This document shows positions 8,281 through 15,911 of a stretch of DNA of 64,000 nt, piece by piece. Source of the DNA: Microvirga arsenatis. GTDB taxonomy: Bacteria > Pseudomonadota > Alphaproteobacteria > Rhizobiales > Beijerinckiaceae. The notes under the pieces are model-generated. The model saw nothing but the letters and a program-made list of their open reading frames with translations, searched no databases and was not told the origin of the DNA. The position numbers were made by a program, and so were the translations under genes. How positions within the stretch are numbered: the first letter of the stretch is position 1; each line of letters opens with the position of its first letter. The DNA lies in the NCBI RefSeq assembly GCF_009910705.1, contig NZ_JAAAXJ010000001.1, positions 310,001-374,000 of the forward strand, in the 5' to 3' direction.

Positions 8281-8301
8281 GTTATGCTTTAGTAGCATAA
8301 C
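8281..8301. promoter_or_regulatory. GTTATGCT...AGCATAAC inverted repeat
   Basis: A perfect 8-bp inverted repeat with a five-base spacer lies between the MscS stop (8322) and the DUF1127 gene. It could terminate the MscS transcript or be an operator for DUF1127. There is no T-run after it, so an operator is slightly favoured. Confidence 0.45.
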
Positions 8302-8321
8302 GGCCTAATGACCCGTTAACC

Positions 8322-9443
8322 CTAGTGCCGTGTGGACATGGCTGTCTGCAGATCCTTTGCCAGGCTTCCGACCTCGATCCGGTCCCTGGGCAGAGCATGA
8401 GGGTAGGTTTCCTGAAGCCAGGTGATCAGCTTCTCGCGGATCTCGTTGCGCAGGTCCGACGAGGCTCCGGACGAGGCGGCGCTCACCAGGCCGCGCAGCT
8501 GGATCGACCTCTCCTGGGTGTCGGTGACGTGCAGGACGCCGACTTGCCCGTCCCAGTGTTTCGACTCCTTCAGGAGTTCATGGAACTTCTGCCTGACGGC
8601 TTCGATCGGCGTGGCATAGTCCACGTACCAGAACACGCTGCCGAGGATCGAACTCGACTGCCGGGTCCAGTTCTGGAACGGCTTTTCCATGAAGTAGGAG
8701 AGGGGCACGACCAGCCGGCGCCAGTCCCACAGCCGGATGACCACATAGGTCGTCTGGATCTCCTCCACCGTGCCGAACTCGCCTTCGACCAGCACCTCGT
8801 CGCCGAGACGAACCGGCTGGGTGATGGCGAGCTGGACGCCCGCGATGAGGTTGGAGAGCACCGGCCGGGCCGCCAGGCCGATCGCCAAGCCCGCAACGCC
8901 GGCGGAGGCGAACAGGCTCACCCCGTATTGCCTCACGGACGGGATCGTCATCAGCATCGCCGACAGGGTGAGAAATCCTAAGCCGAGCACGACCGTCCGG
9001 CGCAGCAGACGGACCTGGGTGAGGAGCTTGCGGCTGAGCACGCTGTCCTCGGACCCCCTGAGCGCCCGGCGCAGATAGATCTCCGAGGCGGTGTTGACGA
9101 TGGTGATCGCGCTCCAGCCGAGGAAGATGATGAACCCGAACAGAAGGCCCCTCTCGACGAGATCGTAGGCGGGCAGGCGCTCCGGCAGCCCCTGGAGAAC
9201 GACCCCGAGGCCGGTGACGAGAAGGCCCAGGCGGGTCGGAGGCCCGATCCTCCTCAGCAGCTTGCGGCCGAACTCCGAGAGGCGGCCCCTGAACGCCCAT
9301 TGCAGGACGCGCATGGCAAGCGCATGGACGAACACGAGCAGGAAGGCGGCAGCACCCAGGACCGCCAGGCTGACGAGCCAGTCGGGCCAAAGGCCCTGCC
9401 ACCGCGCGAGAGCGTCGGAAATGGTTACGGTGATGTTCTGCAT
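8322..9443 (-). CDS. MscS-family mechanosensitive ion channel protein
   Basis: This 373-residue inner-membrane protein is predicted to release solutes on hypo-osmotic shock or to gate ions. Four to five hydrophobic segments fill residues 20-200. The pore helix and beta domain read FASAGVAGLAIGLAARPVLSNLIAGVQLAI then GDEVLVEGEFGTVEEI, the classical MscS core, followed by a mixed cytoplasmic domain. The C-terminus is of MscS length without fused domains. The ATG at 9443 (MQNITVTI) is preferred over the longer frame to 9503, which runs through a terminator hairpin region. It may be read from its own promoter, since a terminator separates it from the RTX gene upstream. Confidence 0.9.
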   Translation of the reverse strand: MQNITVTISDALARWQGLWPDWLVSLAVLGAAAFLLVFVHALAMRVLQWAFRGRLSEFGRKLLRRIGPPTRLGLLVTGLGVVLQGLPERLPAYDLVERGLLFGFIIFLGWSAITIVNTASEIYLRRALRGSEDSVLSRKLLTQVRLLRRTVVLGLGFLTLSAMLMTIPSVRQYGVSLFASAGVAGLAIGLAARPVLSNLIAGVQLAITQPVRLGDEVLVEGEFGTVEEIQTTYVVIRLWDWRRLVVPLSYFMEKPFQNWTRQSSSILGSVFWYVDYATPIEAVRQKFHELLKESKHWDGQVGVLHVTDTQERSIQLRGLVSAASSGASSDLRNEIREKLITWLQETYPHALPRDRIEVGSLAKDLQTAMSTRH

Positions 9444-9509
9444 GGGAACGCAACGCGAGGCCGGTCCAGGGTTTCCGCCCCTGAGACGATCTGCCGTTCC
9501 CAAAAAGAA

Positions 9510-9530
9510 CGGCCCTGCAATGCAGGGCCG
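9510..9530 (-). terminator. Terminator of the RTX gene at 9553-10437
   Basis: A 10-bp perfect stem CGGCCCTGCA/TGCAGGGCCG lies 23 bases beyond the RTX stop codon. On the minus strand it is followed by TTCTTTTT, a textbook intrinsic terminator. Confidence 0.85.
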
Positions 9531-9552
9531 CTCCTCGTCGATTCCTTCAGGC

Positions 9553-10437
9553 TCAGAGAATGAAGAAGTCGCTCTTGCTCAAGGAGAGCCCCGCTCCCAG
9601 CTGAGCGAACTTGACGGCGGACGTGCCGCCGATGCCGTCAGCATCGTAGAGCAGGTCGCCGGTCCGCTTGTTGTAGATGATGCGGTCGGATGAATCCTTT
9701 GCCCCCGAGCCGGTGGTGAAGGCGCTGGCCGAGAGCCACCCGTCCCTACCGACGCGGGTGAAGGCCGCGCTGTCGAGCATGATGGTGTCGTCGAGGGGGC
9801 GGAAGTCCACGATGCGATCGGCGAACGCTCTCGACGGGCGGGCGTCGAAGGTGAAGTAGTCCTTGCCGGCGCCGCCGGTCATGAGGTCGCTGTCGGAGCC
9901 GCCGTTCAGATAGTCGCTGCCGGTGCCGCCATTAAGGGTATCCCGGCCGGAGCCGCCGTAGAGGTCGTCGTCGGCGGCGCCGCCGAAGATGCTGTCGTGG
10001 CCCGAATCCCCGAACACGATGTCGTCCGCGGCATAGGAGTAGACCACGTCGTTGCCGGTGCCGGCGCGGATCACGTCCTCGTAGTCGTTGCCGTAGAAGG
10101 TGTCGTGGTCCGAGTTGATCCTCACATACCAGCTGTTGGCGTCGAGGGCCGCCTCGCTCGTGTAGAGGTCGAGGTCCTTGATCGACAGGACCAACTCGCC
10201 CCCGTTGTAGTAATGGAGATCGTCGATGACGATCCCGTAGCCGCTGGTCCAGTAGGAGACGGTGAAGTAGTCCACCTGGGAGCTGCCGTAGAGCTCGTAC
10301 TCCGCATAGGAATCGCCCTCATAGGCAAGCTCGACCGTGATCCAGGGGTTGGATCCGATGAATGCCCAGCCCGAGCTGCTGGTGCTGGACATGTTGAACC
10401 CCATTCCAGCAGCGTTGGAGGCGTTGAAGATCGCCAT
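9553..10437 (-). CDS. RTX calcium-binding protein, type I secretion substrate
   Basis: This 294-residue protein has no signal peptide and carries glycine/aspartate nonapeptide repeats at about 115-200 (for example GGSGRDTLNGGTGSDYLNGG), which bind calcium as a beta-roll outside the cell. Residues 1-110 are an aromatic, acidic domain I do not recognise. The last 95 residues form a domain shared with the two propeller RTX proteins at 23466 and 27578: GGAGKDYFTF, a D-I-V-D-F segment, IYNKRTGDLLYDADG, and a hydrophobic tail ending SDFFIL. That tail is the likely type I secretion signal. No ABC transporter or membrane-fusion genes are in the window. Confidence 0.87.
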   Translation of the reverse strand: MAIFNASNAAGMGFNMSSTSSSGWAFIGSNPWITVELAYEGDSYAEYELYGSSQVDYFTVSYWTSGYGIVIDDLHYYNGGELVLSIKDLDLYTSEAALDANSWYVRINSDHDTFYGNDYEDVIRAGTGNDVVYSYAADDIVFGDSGHDSIFGGAADDDLYGGSGRDTLNGGTGSDYLNGGSDSDLMTGGAGKDYFTFDARPSRAFADRIVDFRPLDDTIMLDSAAFTRVGRDGWLSASAFTTGSGAKDSSDRIIYNKRTGDLLYDADGIGGTSAVKFAQLGAGLSLSKSDFFIL

Positions 10438-10600
10438 GTATGCCTGTCCTCATGAAACAGCCGACAGAGCTAAGCTAGAACCTTGAAGGTGAACTTAAGC
10501 TGTACGCCGCCAGTGCTCGTTATTCAGCAGTCTGGTAAAGATTCGATTGATGTCCGCCACCGCCGGGTCTTCGTCGATTCGCGCTGCTGCCCCACGCGTT

Positions 10601-10616
10601 ATGAACAAACGTTCAT
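10601..10616. promoter_or_regulatory. ATGAAC-N4-GTTCAT dyad
   Basis: A perfect 6-bp inverted repeat with a four-base spacer lies about 105 bases upstream of the gene at 10721 and 47 bases upstream of its predicted EcfG -35 element. It is a candidate operator; the cognate regulator is not apparent. Confidence 0.4.
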
Positions 10617-10662
10617 CTTCAAGTTCCAATGCTTTCGAGATCGCGTTTTCTTGAGATTGTTT

Positions 10663-10687
10663 GGAACGGTCGCCGGTAGTTTGCGTT
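10663..10687 (+). promoter_or_regulatory. Predicted EcfG (general stress sigma) promoter
   Basis: GGAAC at 10663-10667 and CGTT at 10684-10687 are separated by 16 bases. This is the -35/-10 pattern recognised by the alphaproteobacterial general stress sigma factor EcfG. It sits 34 bases upstream of the start codon of the secreted repeat protein at 10721. Confidence 0.65.
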
Positions 10688-10720
10688 CACCCCGCACCTT
10701 TACAGTATTGGAGATGGCCC

Positions 10721-11542
10721 ATGAAGAAAATTGCTCTCGGGGCCGCCCTTCTCTTGTTGAGCAGTGCGGCCTATGCCCAGACCTCCACCCAGCCGAGCGG
10801 CAGCTCGTCGTCGCAGGCGCAGTCCTCCGACTCGAAGGTGATGCTGCGCAACCAGTCCGGCAGCGGCAGCAGCGCCCAGACCGAGACCACCGGCGCCACC
10901 CGAAGCGAGTCCTCCGGCACGCAGACCAGCGTCCGCTCCCGTGAGGAAGGAAGCACCCGCGTCGGCGTGGGCGTCGAGACCCGCGAGCGCACCGGCGTGT
11001 CCGTCCGCTCCCGGACGGTGCGCGAGGTCGAGGAGCCGAGCGTCTCGGTCACCCGCCGCCGCACCGTGACGGCCGTCGAGGAGCCCGACACGGAAATTCG
11101 CCGCACTGTGATCAAGAAGAAGCCCACCAAGAAGGTCGCGGTGAAGAAGGCCAAGCGCACCAACAAGGTTGTCTTGAAGAAGCGTCGCTACCAGGTGGTC
11201 GACGAGCCGGTGGAGGTGCGTCGCCGCACCGTCCGTCGCTATGAGGTCGACGAGCCGAGCGTGACCGTCAACCGCCGCGCCACGATCCGCCGGACGGAGG
11301 AGCGCTCCCCGAGCGTCGGAATCTCCGTGGAGCAGCGCCGCTCCAACGACGTGAACGTCTCGACGACCCGCACGCGCTCGTCGAACCCCGACACCACCGG
11401 CACGGTCTCGACCCGCAGCCGTACGGATGTGAACAGCAACTCGACCGGCACGTCCTCGAACAGCGGCAGCACCTCGACCTCTCCGCGTCTGCCGCAGCAG
11501 GGCGGCTCCACCTCGGGCGGCAACGCCAAGCCGAGCGAGTAA
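10721..11542 (+). CDS. Secreted low-complexity repeat protein, function unknown
   Basis: This 273-residue exported protein has a clear signal peptide (cleavage after AYA, about residue 19). A Ser/Gln/Thr-rich segment follows, then at about 85-220 degenerate units of the form V-(E/D)-E-P-(S)-V-x-V-x-R-R-x-T-V (VEEPSVSVTRRR, VEEPDTEIRR, VDEPVEVRRR, VDEPSVTVNRR). They are split by a very basic block, KKKPTKKVAVKKAKR. A Ser/Thr/Asn-rich tail ends the protein. It is probably a disordered periplasmic or cell-surface polycation that could bind nucleic acid or polysaccharide. The ATG at 10721 follows GGAGAT. Its upstream EcfG-type promoter suggests stress induction. I do not recognise a named family. 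Confidence 0.8.
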   Translation: MKKIALGAALLLLSSAAYAQTSTQPSGSSSSQAQSSDSKVMLRNQSGSGSSAQTETTGATRSESSGTQTSVRSREEGSTRVGVGVETRERTGVSVRSRTVREVEEPSVSVTRRRTVTAVEEPDTEIRRTVIKKKPTKKVAVKKAKRTNKVVLKKRRYQVVDEPVEVRRRTVRRYEVDEPSVTVNRRATIRRTEERSPSVGISVEQRRSNDVNVSTTRTRSSNPDTTGTVSTRSRTDVNSNSTGTSSNSGSTSTSPRLPQQGGSTSGGNAKPSE

Positions 11543-11563
11543 GCCCAGGCTTCGTTCCAGCCG

Positions 11564-11590
11564 AAGGGGCCGGTTCTCCGGCCCCTTTTT
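11564..11590 (+). terminator. Intrinsic terminator after the secreted repeat protein gene
   Basis: The 10-bp stem AAGGGGCCGG/CCGGCCCCTT with loop TTCT is followed by a T-run ending at 11590. It lies 22 bases after the stop codon. Confidence 0.9.
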
Positions 11591-11758
11591 CATGCAAGCA
11601 CCCCTTCAGCAAGGCGGCAGTGGAGCCGGGCTGCTTCCGCTATCCGTGAAGACCATGAAGGAAAATTCTGCGGATACCGACGTATATTCGAGAATTAAGG
11701 GCGGGAACCGATCGCAAACATCGAACTTAAACATGCAGATCTATTCTGGAGCCGATCC

Positions 11759-12079
11759 ATGAAGAAAGTTCTTGTCACGATCAGCGTAGCCCTGTTGGCT
11801 GCCACATCTTTCGCCGGTTCTGCCGATGCCCGTCCCGGGAAGGGCAAGGGCCATGCCTATGGCCACGTCAAGCACCACAAGGCCGAGCGCTACGTGGTGA
11901 AGCGCCGGAACAACAACAACGCGGCCATTGCCGCCGGCATCACCGGAGCGATCCTCGGCGGGGCGCTCGCCACCACCGCCCGGCCGGCCTACCGCACCTA
12001 TGAGCAACCCTCATACCGGGTCTACGAGGCTCCGCGCCGGAGCTATTACCGGGAAGAGTATTACGACTACGATTACTGA
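11759..12079 (+). CDS. Small exported Gly/Tyr-rich protein
   Basis: This 106-residue protein of unknown function has a signal peptide (cleavage probably after ADA at residue 24). A basic His/Lys-rich stretch comes next (GKGKGHAYGHVKHHK), then a short hydrophobic segment NAAIAAGITGAILGGALA resembling a glycine-zipper anchor. The C-terminus is very Tyr/Glu/Asp-rich (YYREEYYDYDY). Such proteins are common in Rhizobiales envelopes. It is followed by a strong terminator and stands alone in transcription. The start is the ATG at 11759; the SD (GGAG at 11751-11754) is close to it. Confidence 0.75.
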   Translation: MKKVLVTISVALLAATSFAGSADARPGKGKGHAYGHVKHHKAERYVVKRRNNNNAAIAAGITGAILGGALATTARPAYRTYEQPSYRVYEAPRRSYYREEYYDYDY

Positions 12080-12088
12080 GCCGGTTCG

Positions 12089-12116
12089 AAGGGCGCCCTC
12101 GGGCGCCCTTTCTTCT
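12089..12116 (+). terminator. Intrinsic terminator
   Basis: A near-perfect inverted repeat AAGGGCGCCC/GGGCGCCCTT (12089-12098 and 12101-12110) is followed by TCTTCTT. It lies nine bases after the 11759 gene's stop codon and before the convergent gene at 12124. Confidence 0.85.
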
Positions 12117-12123
12117 TGCGCGG

Positions 12124-12408
12124 CTACCGACGCAGGTCGCCCACGGCGATCACGGCCCGGAAGGGGCCGTACTCCGTCTGCTTTCTCACATCGAGCTGGA
12201 TGCGCGCGCCTGCCTGCATCCGCACGGAGTCGGACGCGCGAAAGCGGGACGATCCGGCCAGGGCGTCCGCCCGCACGCGGCCGCTGATCCGCACGCAGGT
12301 GTCCGAGGCCTGAAGCTGGGCGAAACCGGGAGGGCAGGGCGAAGCCGCCTGCGAGGGGCTCGCCAGGGCCAGGCTGGACAGGGCGGCGATTGCGGCGATC
12401 CACTTCAT
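12124..12408 (-). CDS. Small secreted protein with porin-like N-terminal strand
   Basis: This 94-residue protein has a signal peptide ending SQA at about residue 21. The mature part begins SPCPPGFAQLQASDTCVRISGRVR: a pair of cysteines, then a strand resembling the N-terminus of Rhizobiales porins (C-V-[KR]-[IV]-G/S-G-x-V-R). It stops after about 70 residues, so it is not a full porin. It may be a porin fragment or a genuine small outer-membrane-associated protein. I cannot choose between these. The ATG at 12408 gives the signal peptide; the frame upstream to 12444 adds nothing recognisable. Confidence 0.6.
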   Translation of the reverse strand: MKWIAAIAALSSLALASPSQAASPCPPGFAQLQASDTCVRISGRVRADALAGSSRFRASDSVRMQAGARIQLDVRKQTEYGPFRAVIAVGDLRR

Positions 12409-12459
12409 GGTGACAAGCGTAGCCTTCCCTGTCCCAGCCGGCAAGACGTCGGGCGGGTA

Positions 12460-13011
12460 TCAGGCGCCCTCGGTCCCGCTGCGGCGGCCATAGGAGGCGG
12501 CGACGTCCTCCCGGTCGACCTCCACGTGGAACTGCTCGGCCTTCGGGCTGTAATCCTGGATCGCCCCGATCCCATAGCGGTAGGCGAGCTCGCCTCCGAG
12601 CCAGCCGCTGAAGAACAGCAGGGCCGTCTGGATCCCGGACAGCCAGATGCCCCAGCCCTGGACCCCGGCCGCCGGATCCTCCAGGCGAACCCCCACATTG
12701 ACGAGGGCCAAGGCGACCACGGCGAGGTTGGCGATCATATGCGTCCAGGATATCCAAAGGTTTCGCACCCGGTCGATGGTGACGAAGTCGATCATGCCGG
12801 GAACGGCCGCCACAAGAGCCGTCACGATGCCCGCGATCAGCAGCCAGTAGGAGGCCTGAGCCCAGAAGGGGTCCTGGACCGCCAAGAAGGCGATGTCGGT
12901 GCCGAAGGCCCCGATCAGGAAGGCGACGGGAAAAACGATGAGCATATGGTGGAGCGGGTGACCGGCGATGGCTGCCGTGCTCTGCACTCCATGACGATGA
13001 TACCTGCCCAT
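12460..13011 (-). CDS. DUF2231 membrane protein
   Basis: This 183-residue inner-membrane protein is of the DUF2231 family, function unknown. The family signature GHPLHHMLIVFPVAFL starts at about residue 17 (two adjacent histidines at the membrane boundary). Four hydrophobic helices follow, with PGMIDFVTI between the second and third. It ends in a hydrophilic tail of about 45 residues. The ATG at 13011 (MGRYHRHG) is chosen over a frame opening at 13086. A GGAAC-N16-CATT sequence upstream on the minus strand (13043-13067) resembles an EcfG promoter with one mismatch, which is suggestive only. Confidence 0.85.
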   Translation of the reverse strand: MGRYHRHGVQSTAAIAGHPLHHMLIVFPVAFLIGAFGTDIAFLAVQDPFWAQASYWLLIAGIVTALVAAVPGMIDFVTIDRVRNLWISWTHMIANLAVVALALVNVGVRLEDPAAGVQGWGIWLSGIQTALLFFSGWLGGELAYRYGIGAIQDYSPKAEQFHVEVDREDVAASYGRRSGTEGA

Positions 13012-13201
13012 GACGCTGCTCCTGTGACGCTTGCCTGAAAGAAATGCTCCGGCCAAGCCTTCGTTCCGGCCCATGAGAACGGCCATGGAACATGATGCTG
13101 GACATTCCCGCGGCCATGGGAGATAGCGAAGCCGCCTTCCGCAGGGGAAGTGCCCGCAGGCCGGATCTCGGCGGTGGCTCGCGAGCGGAGACGGCTATCC
13201 C

Positions 13202-14326
13202 ATGGTCCTAGACCCAGCCTCCCTCACCGTCGCCCTGGTGCTGCTGACCGCCGTGCTCGGCACGCTGCTGATCTTTTCCTGGACCCTGAATCGCAGGCTG
13301 AGCGCGCTCGTCTGGTGGGGAAGCGCCTTCTGGCTTCTCGTGCTTGCGATCGGCTGGGCGAATCTTGGACGCGGGCAGCCGAGCTACTCGGTGCTCCTCC
13401 TGGCCAATGCGCTCGGCATCCTGTCCTACGGAGCGCTTTACGTGGGCTGCCGCGTGTTCAACAGCCGGGGCGGCATCCTGCTCCCGGCCACCCTCGGCGC
13501 GATCGTCTGGATCGCCGCGTTTCCGTTCATCTACGGCTCCCAGGGGCTGCGCCTGCTGCTGGCCTCGGCGATTACGGGGGTTTATGCGGCGCTCTCGTCC
13601 TGGGAGCTGTGGCGCCATGCGCCGCAGGCCTTGGCGTCCCAGCGCGTGGTGGTGCTGCTGCTGGCCTGCCTTGCAGGCTTCAACGTCATGCGCGGGCTGC
13701 TCGGCCTCTCCCTGACGTCGGTGCCCTGGATCGACGGCTTCGCCCAGCGCTGGTCATCCGAGATGGCTTTGTTTCTCGTCGTCCTGTGCCCGACCCTGGC
13801 CTTTATGTTCCTGGCCATGTCGAAGGAGCGCCTGAAGCTCGAGTACAAGCAGGCGGCCCTGGTGGACGAGCTGACCGGCATCCCCAACCGGAGGGCGTTC
13901 CTGCAGGGAGCATCGAGAATGCTCGATCGCCTGAGCGATCGGCCGGCGAGTTCGCTCCTCTTCGACCTCGACAATTTCAAAGCCATCAACGACCGCTACG
14001 GCCACGAGGCCGGCGACCGCATCCTCACCCTCTTCGCCCGGACGCTGGCGGAGCACCTGCCGAAGGGGAGCTTCGGCCGTATGGGCGGCGAGGAGTTCGC
14101 CGCCATCCTGCCGATCCGCGAGCGGGAGGCCGCCGCGCTCGCGAACCGGATCCGGGGCGCCTTCGCGGCGGCCGGCATGGCCGCCCTCGATGCCGACGCC
14201 GAGGTGACGGTGAGCATCGGCTGCGCGACCGCATCCCAGGCGAAGCTGGAGGATCTTCTCCGGCAGGCGGACCAAGCCCTCTACCGGGCCAAGGAATTCG
14301 GCCGCAACAGGGTGGTCACGGCCTGA
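13202..14326 (+). CDS. GGDEF-domain diguanylate cyclase
   Basis: This 374-residue inner-membrane protein is predicted to make cyclic di-GMP, which controls motility, adhesion and polysaccharide production. Residues 1-200 hold six or more membrane helices of an unrecognised sensor module. A short linker leads to a GGDEF domain with LTGIPNRRAF, the substrate-binding FDLDNFKAINDRYGHEAGD, and the active-site GGEEF at 295-299. Five residues before that motif the sequence is KGSFGRM, with no RxxD, so product inhibition through the I-site is probably absent. There is no EAL domain. The gene is monocistronic and convergent with yidB. Confidence 0.92.
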   Translation: MVLDPASLTVALVLLTAVLGTLLIFSWTLNRRLSALVWWGSAFWLLVLAIGWANLGRGQPSYSVLLLANALGILSYGALYVGCRVFNSRGGILLPATLGAIVWIAAFPFIYGSQGLRLLLASAITGVYAALSSWELWRHAPQALASQRVVVLLLACLAGFNVMRGLLGLSLTSVPWIDGFAQRWSSEMALFLVVLCPTLAFMFLAMSKERLKLEYKQAALVDELTGIPNRRAFLQGASRMLDRLSDRPASSLLFDLDNFKAINDRYGHEAGDRILTLFARTLAEHLPKGSFGRMGGEEFAAILPIREREAAALANRIRGAFAAAGMAALDADAEVTVSIGCATASQAKLEDLLRQADQALYRAKEFGRNRVVTA

Positions 14327-14335
14327 GATCCTCGC

Positions 14336-14923
14336 TCAGTAGCGGTCCAGCTCATCTTCTCGGGGCAGCCGCCCCTCGGGCGTGAGCTGATCGACGACGC
14401 CCGGAAGCACCTGGGAGAGCTGCGAGAGAAGATCCTGTTGCGGCATGCCCGTCTGTTGCGACAGTTCACTGACCGTGTCCGGGCCCAGCGCCTCCTCGAG
14501 CTGGTTGGGGGCAATGGACCGGTTCTCGCCGGTGCCGACCCAGGAATTGGCGATGTCCCCGTGGCCGGACCGCTGGAAGCTGTCGAGCAGCCCGCCCAGG
14601 CCGTTGGCCAGGATGCCGCCGTTGAGGCCGCCGCCTGAACCGCCCAGGAGCCCTCCGAGGCCTCCCGAGCCGCCACCCAGCAACCCGCCGAGTCCGCCGC
14701 CACCGCCGCCGAGGAGGTCTCCGAGACCGCCCGAGGATCCGCGGCCGCTCATGGCCTTCTGGGCCAGCAGGGCCAGCACCGCCATCATGATCGGGGACAT
14801 GCCCCCGCCACCCGAGCGGCCGCCCAGGGCCCCACCGAGAGCGCCGCCGAGGCCGCCGCCCATCATGCCGCCTCCGGAACGCCCTCCGAGGACATTTCCA
14901 AGAACCTGCTCAAGCAAACCCAT
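14336..14923 (-). CDS. YidB-family protein (DUF937), Gly-rich
   Basis: This 195-residue protein belongs to the YidB/DUF937 family. The N-terminal half is extremely glycine-rich, with runs of GGLGGLLGG-type repeats and one short hydrophobic segment, SPIMMAVLALLAQKA. The C-terminal half holds the conserved YidB domain: NSWVGTGENRSIAPNQLEEALG followed by LSQQTGMPQQDLLSQLSQVLPGVVDQLTPEG. Its function is unknown. Both GTG (14926) and ATG (14923) fit; the AGGAG upstream is spaced seven bases from the ATG, so that start is chosen. It is convergent with the GGDEF gene, with nine bases between. Confidence 0.88.
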   Translation of the reverse strand: MGLLEQVLGNVLGGRSGGGMMGGGLGGALGGALGGRSGGGGMSPIMMAVLALLAQKAMSGRGSSGGLGDLLGGGGGGLGGLLGGGSGGLGGLLGGSGGGLNGGILANGLGGLLDSFQRSGHGDIANSWVGTGENRSIAPNQLEEALGPDTVSELSQQTGMPQQDLLSQLSQVLPGVVDQLTPEGRLPREDELDRY

Positions 14924-15120
14924 CACGATGCTCCTTCATAGGTGTCGATGCTCAACGGGACGGGGCGGATGAGGTTTCAGCTTGAGCACATGAGGTCGCC
15001 AAGTCTTCCGCCGGACGCGGCTTGTTCGCGCCCCGGCTGACGAAAAGACGGGCGGAGGGAAAAAAATGCAGCCATGCCCTTGCGTTAAGGGCTTCGCAAG
15101 GGGAATGTGTAACCGTTCCT

Positions 15121-15555
15121 ATGGGCAAGACTGTCGGGGGCAGCGTGACGGACGAAGAGATCGAAGCGGTTGCGGAGGAGCTTGCCAAGGCGGGCGGCCT
15201 CTCGTGGTATCCAGGTCGCACACGCGGCGTGCTCCTGAGGCCCGTGAGCGATCGCTACCGGGACAGGGCGCGGCTGGCCATTGCCGCTCTCGAACGGGTG
15301 CGGGCCGGTCAGGCCGAGCGCGAGGCCTCCGAGCGGCCTCGGCAGGCGGTGCCGTCGGGCGGGCCCGACCGGATTCAGGTGGGGGGTATCGTGGTCTATC
15401 GCCCGCCCGGGGACCAGCGGGCGATCTCCTGCCGGGTGGAGAAGATCGAGGGCGGTCGGGCTTATCTGGTGCCGGTGCCCCGTCCGGATATTGGCTGGGT
15501 CTCTTTGGAGAGCCTTTACCCCTCGGAGGGAGAGGCCTCTACCAAAAGCGAATGA
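15121..15555 (+). CDS. Conserved hypothetical protein
   Basis: This 144-residue soluble protein has no signal peptide and I cannot assign it to a family. The N-terminal half is helical (VTDEEIEAVAEELAKAGG) with a SWYPGRTRG turn. A charged linker follows, then a C-terminal beta-type domain (VGGIVVYRPPGDQRAISCRVEKIEGGRAYLVP) that resembles a small barrel. The frame is open from 15022, but the ATG at 15121 begins the part with normal coding character. The position after the yidB promoter region gives no functional hint. Confidence 0.6.
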   Translation: MGKTVGGSVTDEEIEAVAEELAKAGGLSWYPGRTRGVLLRPVSDRYRDRARLAIAALERVRAGQAEREASERPRQAVPSGGPDRIQVGGIVVYRPPGDQRAISCRVEKIEGGRAYLVPVPRPDIGWVSLESLYPSEGEASTKSE

Positions 15556-15640
15556 TGCCCAGGAGCCGGAAGGTTCCTTTCCTTAACACTGGAAACCCGT
15601 TAGCACAGTCCATCCTGTCCGCGGGGGTGGATGGTCTGAT

Positions 15641-15868
15641 ATGCGCTGCTACTTCCACCTTGTGAACCACTTCGAAGAGATCGTCGACAACACGGGCATC
15701 GAGGTCCCCGACCTGGAAAGCGCCAAGGTCGAGGCTCTCCTCGCCATCAGTGAATTGCGACAGGAGATCGGCGAAGAGGCCGAGGACTGGTCCGGCTGGC
15801 GGCTCGACATCGTGTGCTCGCAGGGCACGCTTCTTCACTCCATGCCCCTGCTCAACACCCTGCATTGA
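15641..15868 (+). CDS. DUF6894-family small protein, copy 1
   Basis: This 75-residue protein is of the DUF6894 family, widespread and highly paralogous in Methylobacteriaceae. The signature is an N-terminal CYFHLVN strand, DNTGIEVPDLESAKVEAL and a terminal W-x-L-x-I strand. A second copy at 29730-29954 shares the pattern F-H-L-V-x(3)-E-x-I-x-D-x-T-G-I-E-V. The function is unknown. It is followed by the convergent histidine kinase gene. Confidence 0.8.
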   Translation: MRCYFHLVNHFEEIVDNTGIEVPDLESAKVEALLAISELRQEIGEEAEDWSGWRLDIVCSQGTLLHSMPLLNTLH

Positions 15869-15911
15869 GCGTGCTGCCGCGCTTGGCCTGAGCCGTCCTT
15901 CCCGTACGGGT

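Noticed and set aside
13043..13067. Second EcfG-like promoter upstream of the DUF2231 gene (GGAAC-N16-CATT on the minus strand)
   Set aside because: The -10 element differs from CGTT at one of four positions; spacing is right but this is not strong enough to list as a promoter.
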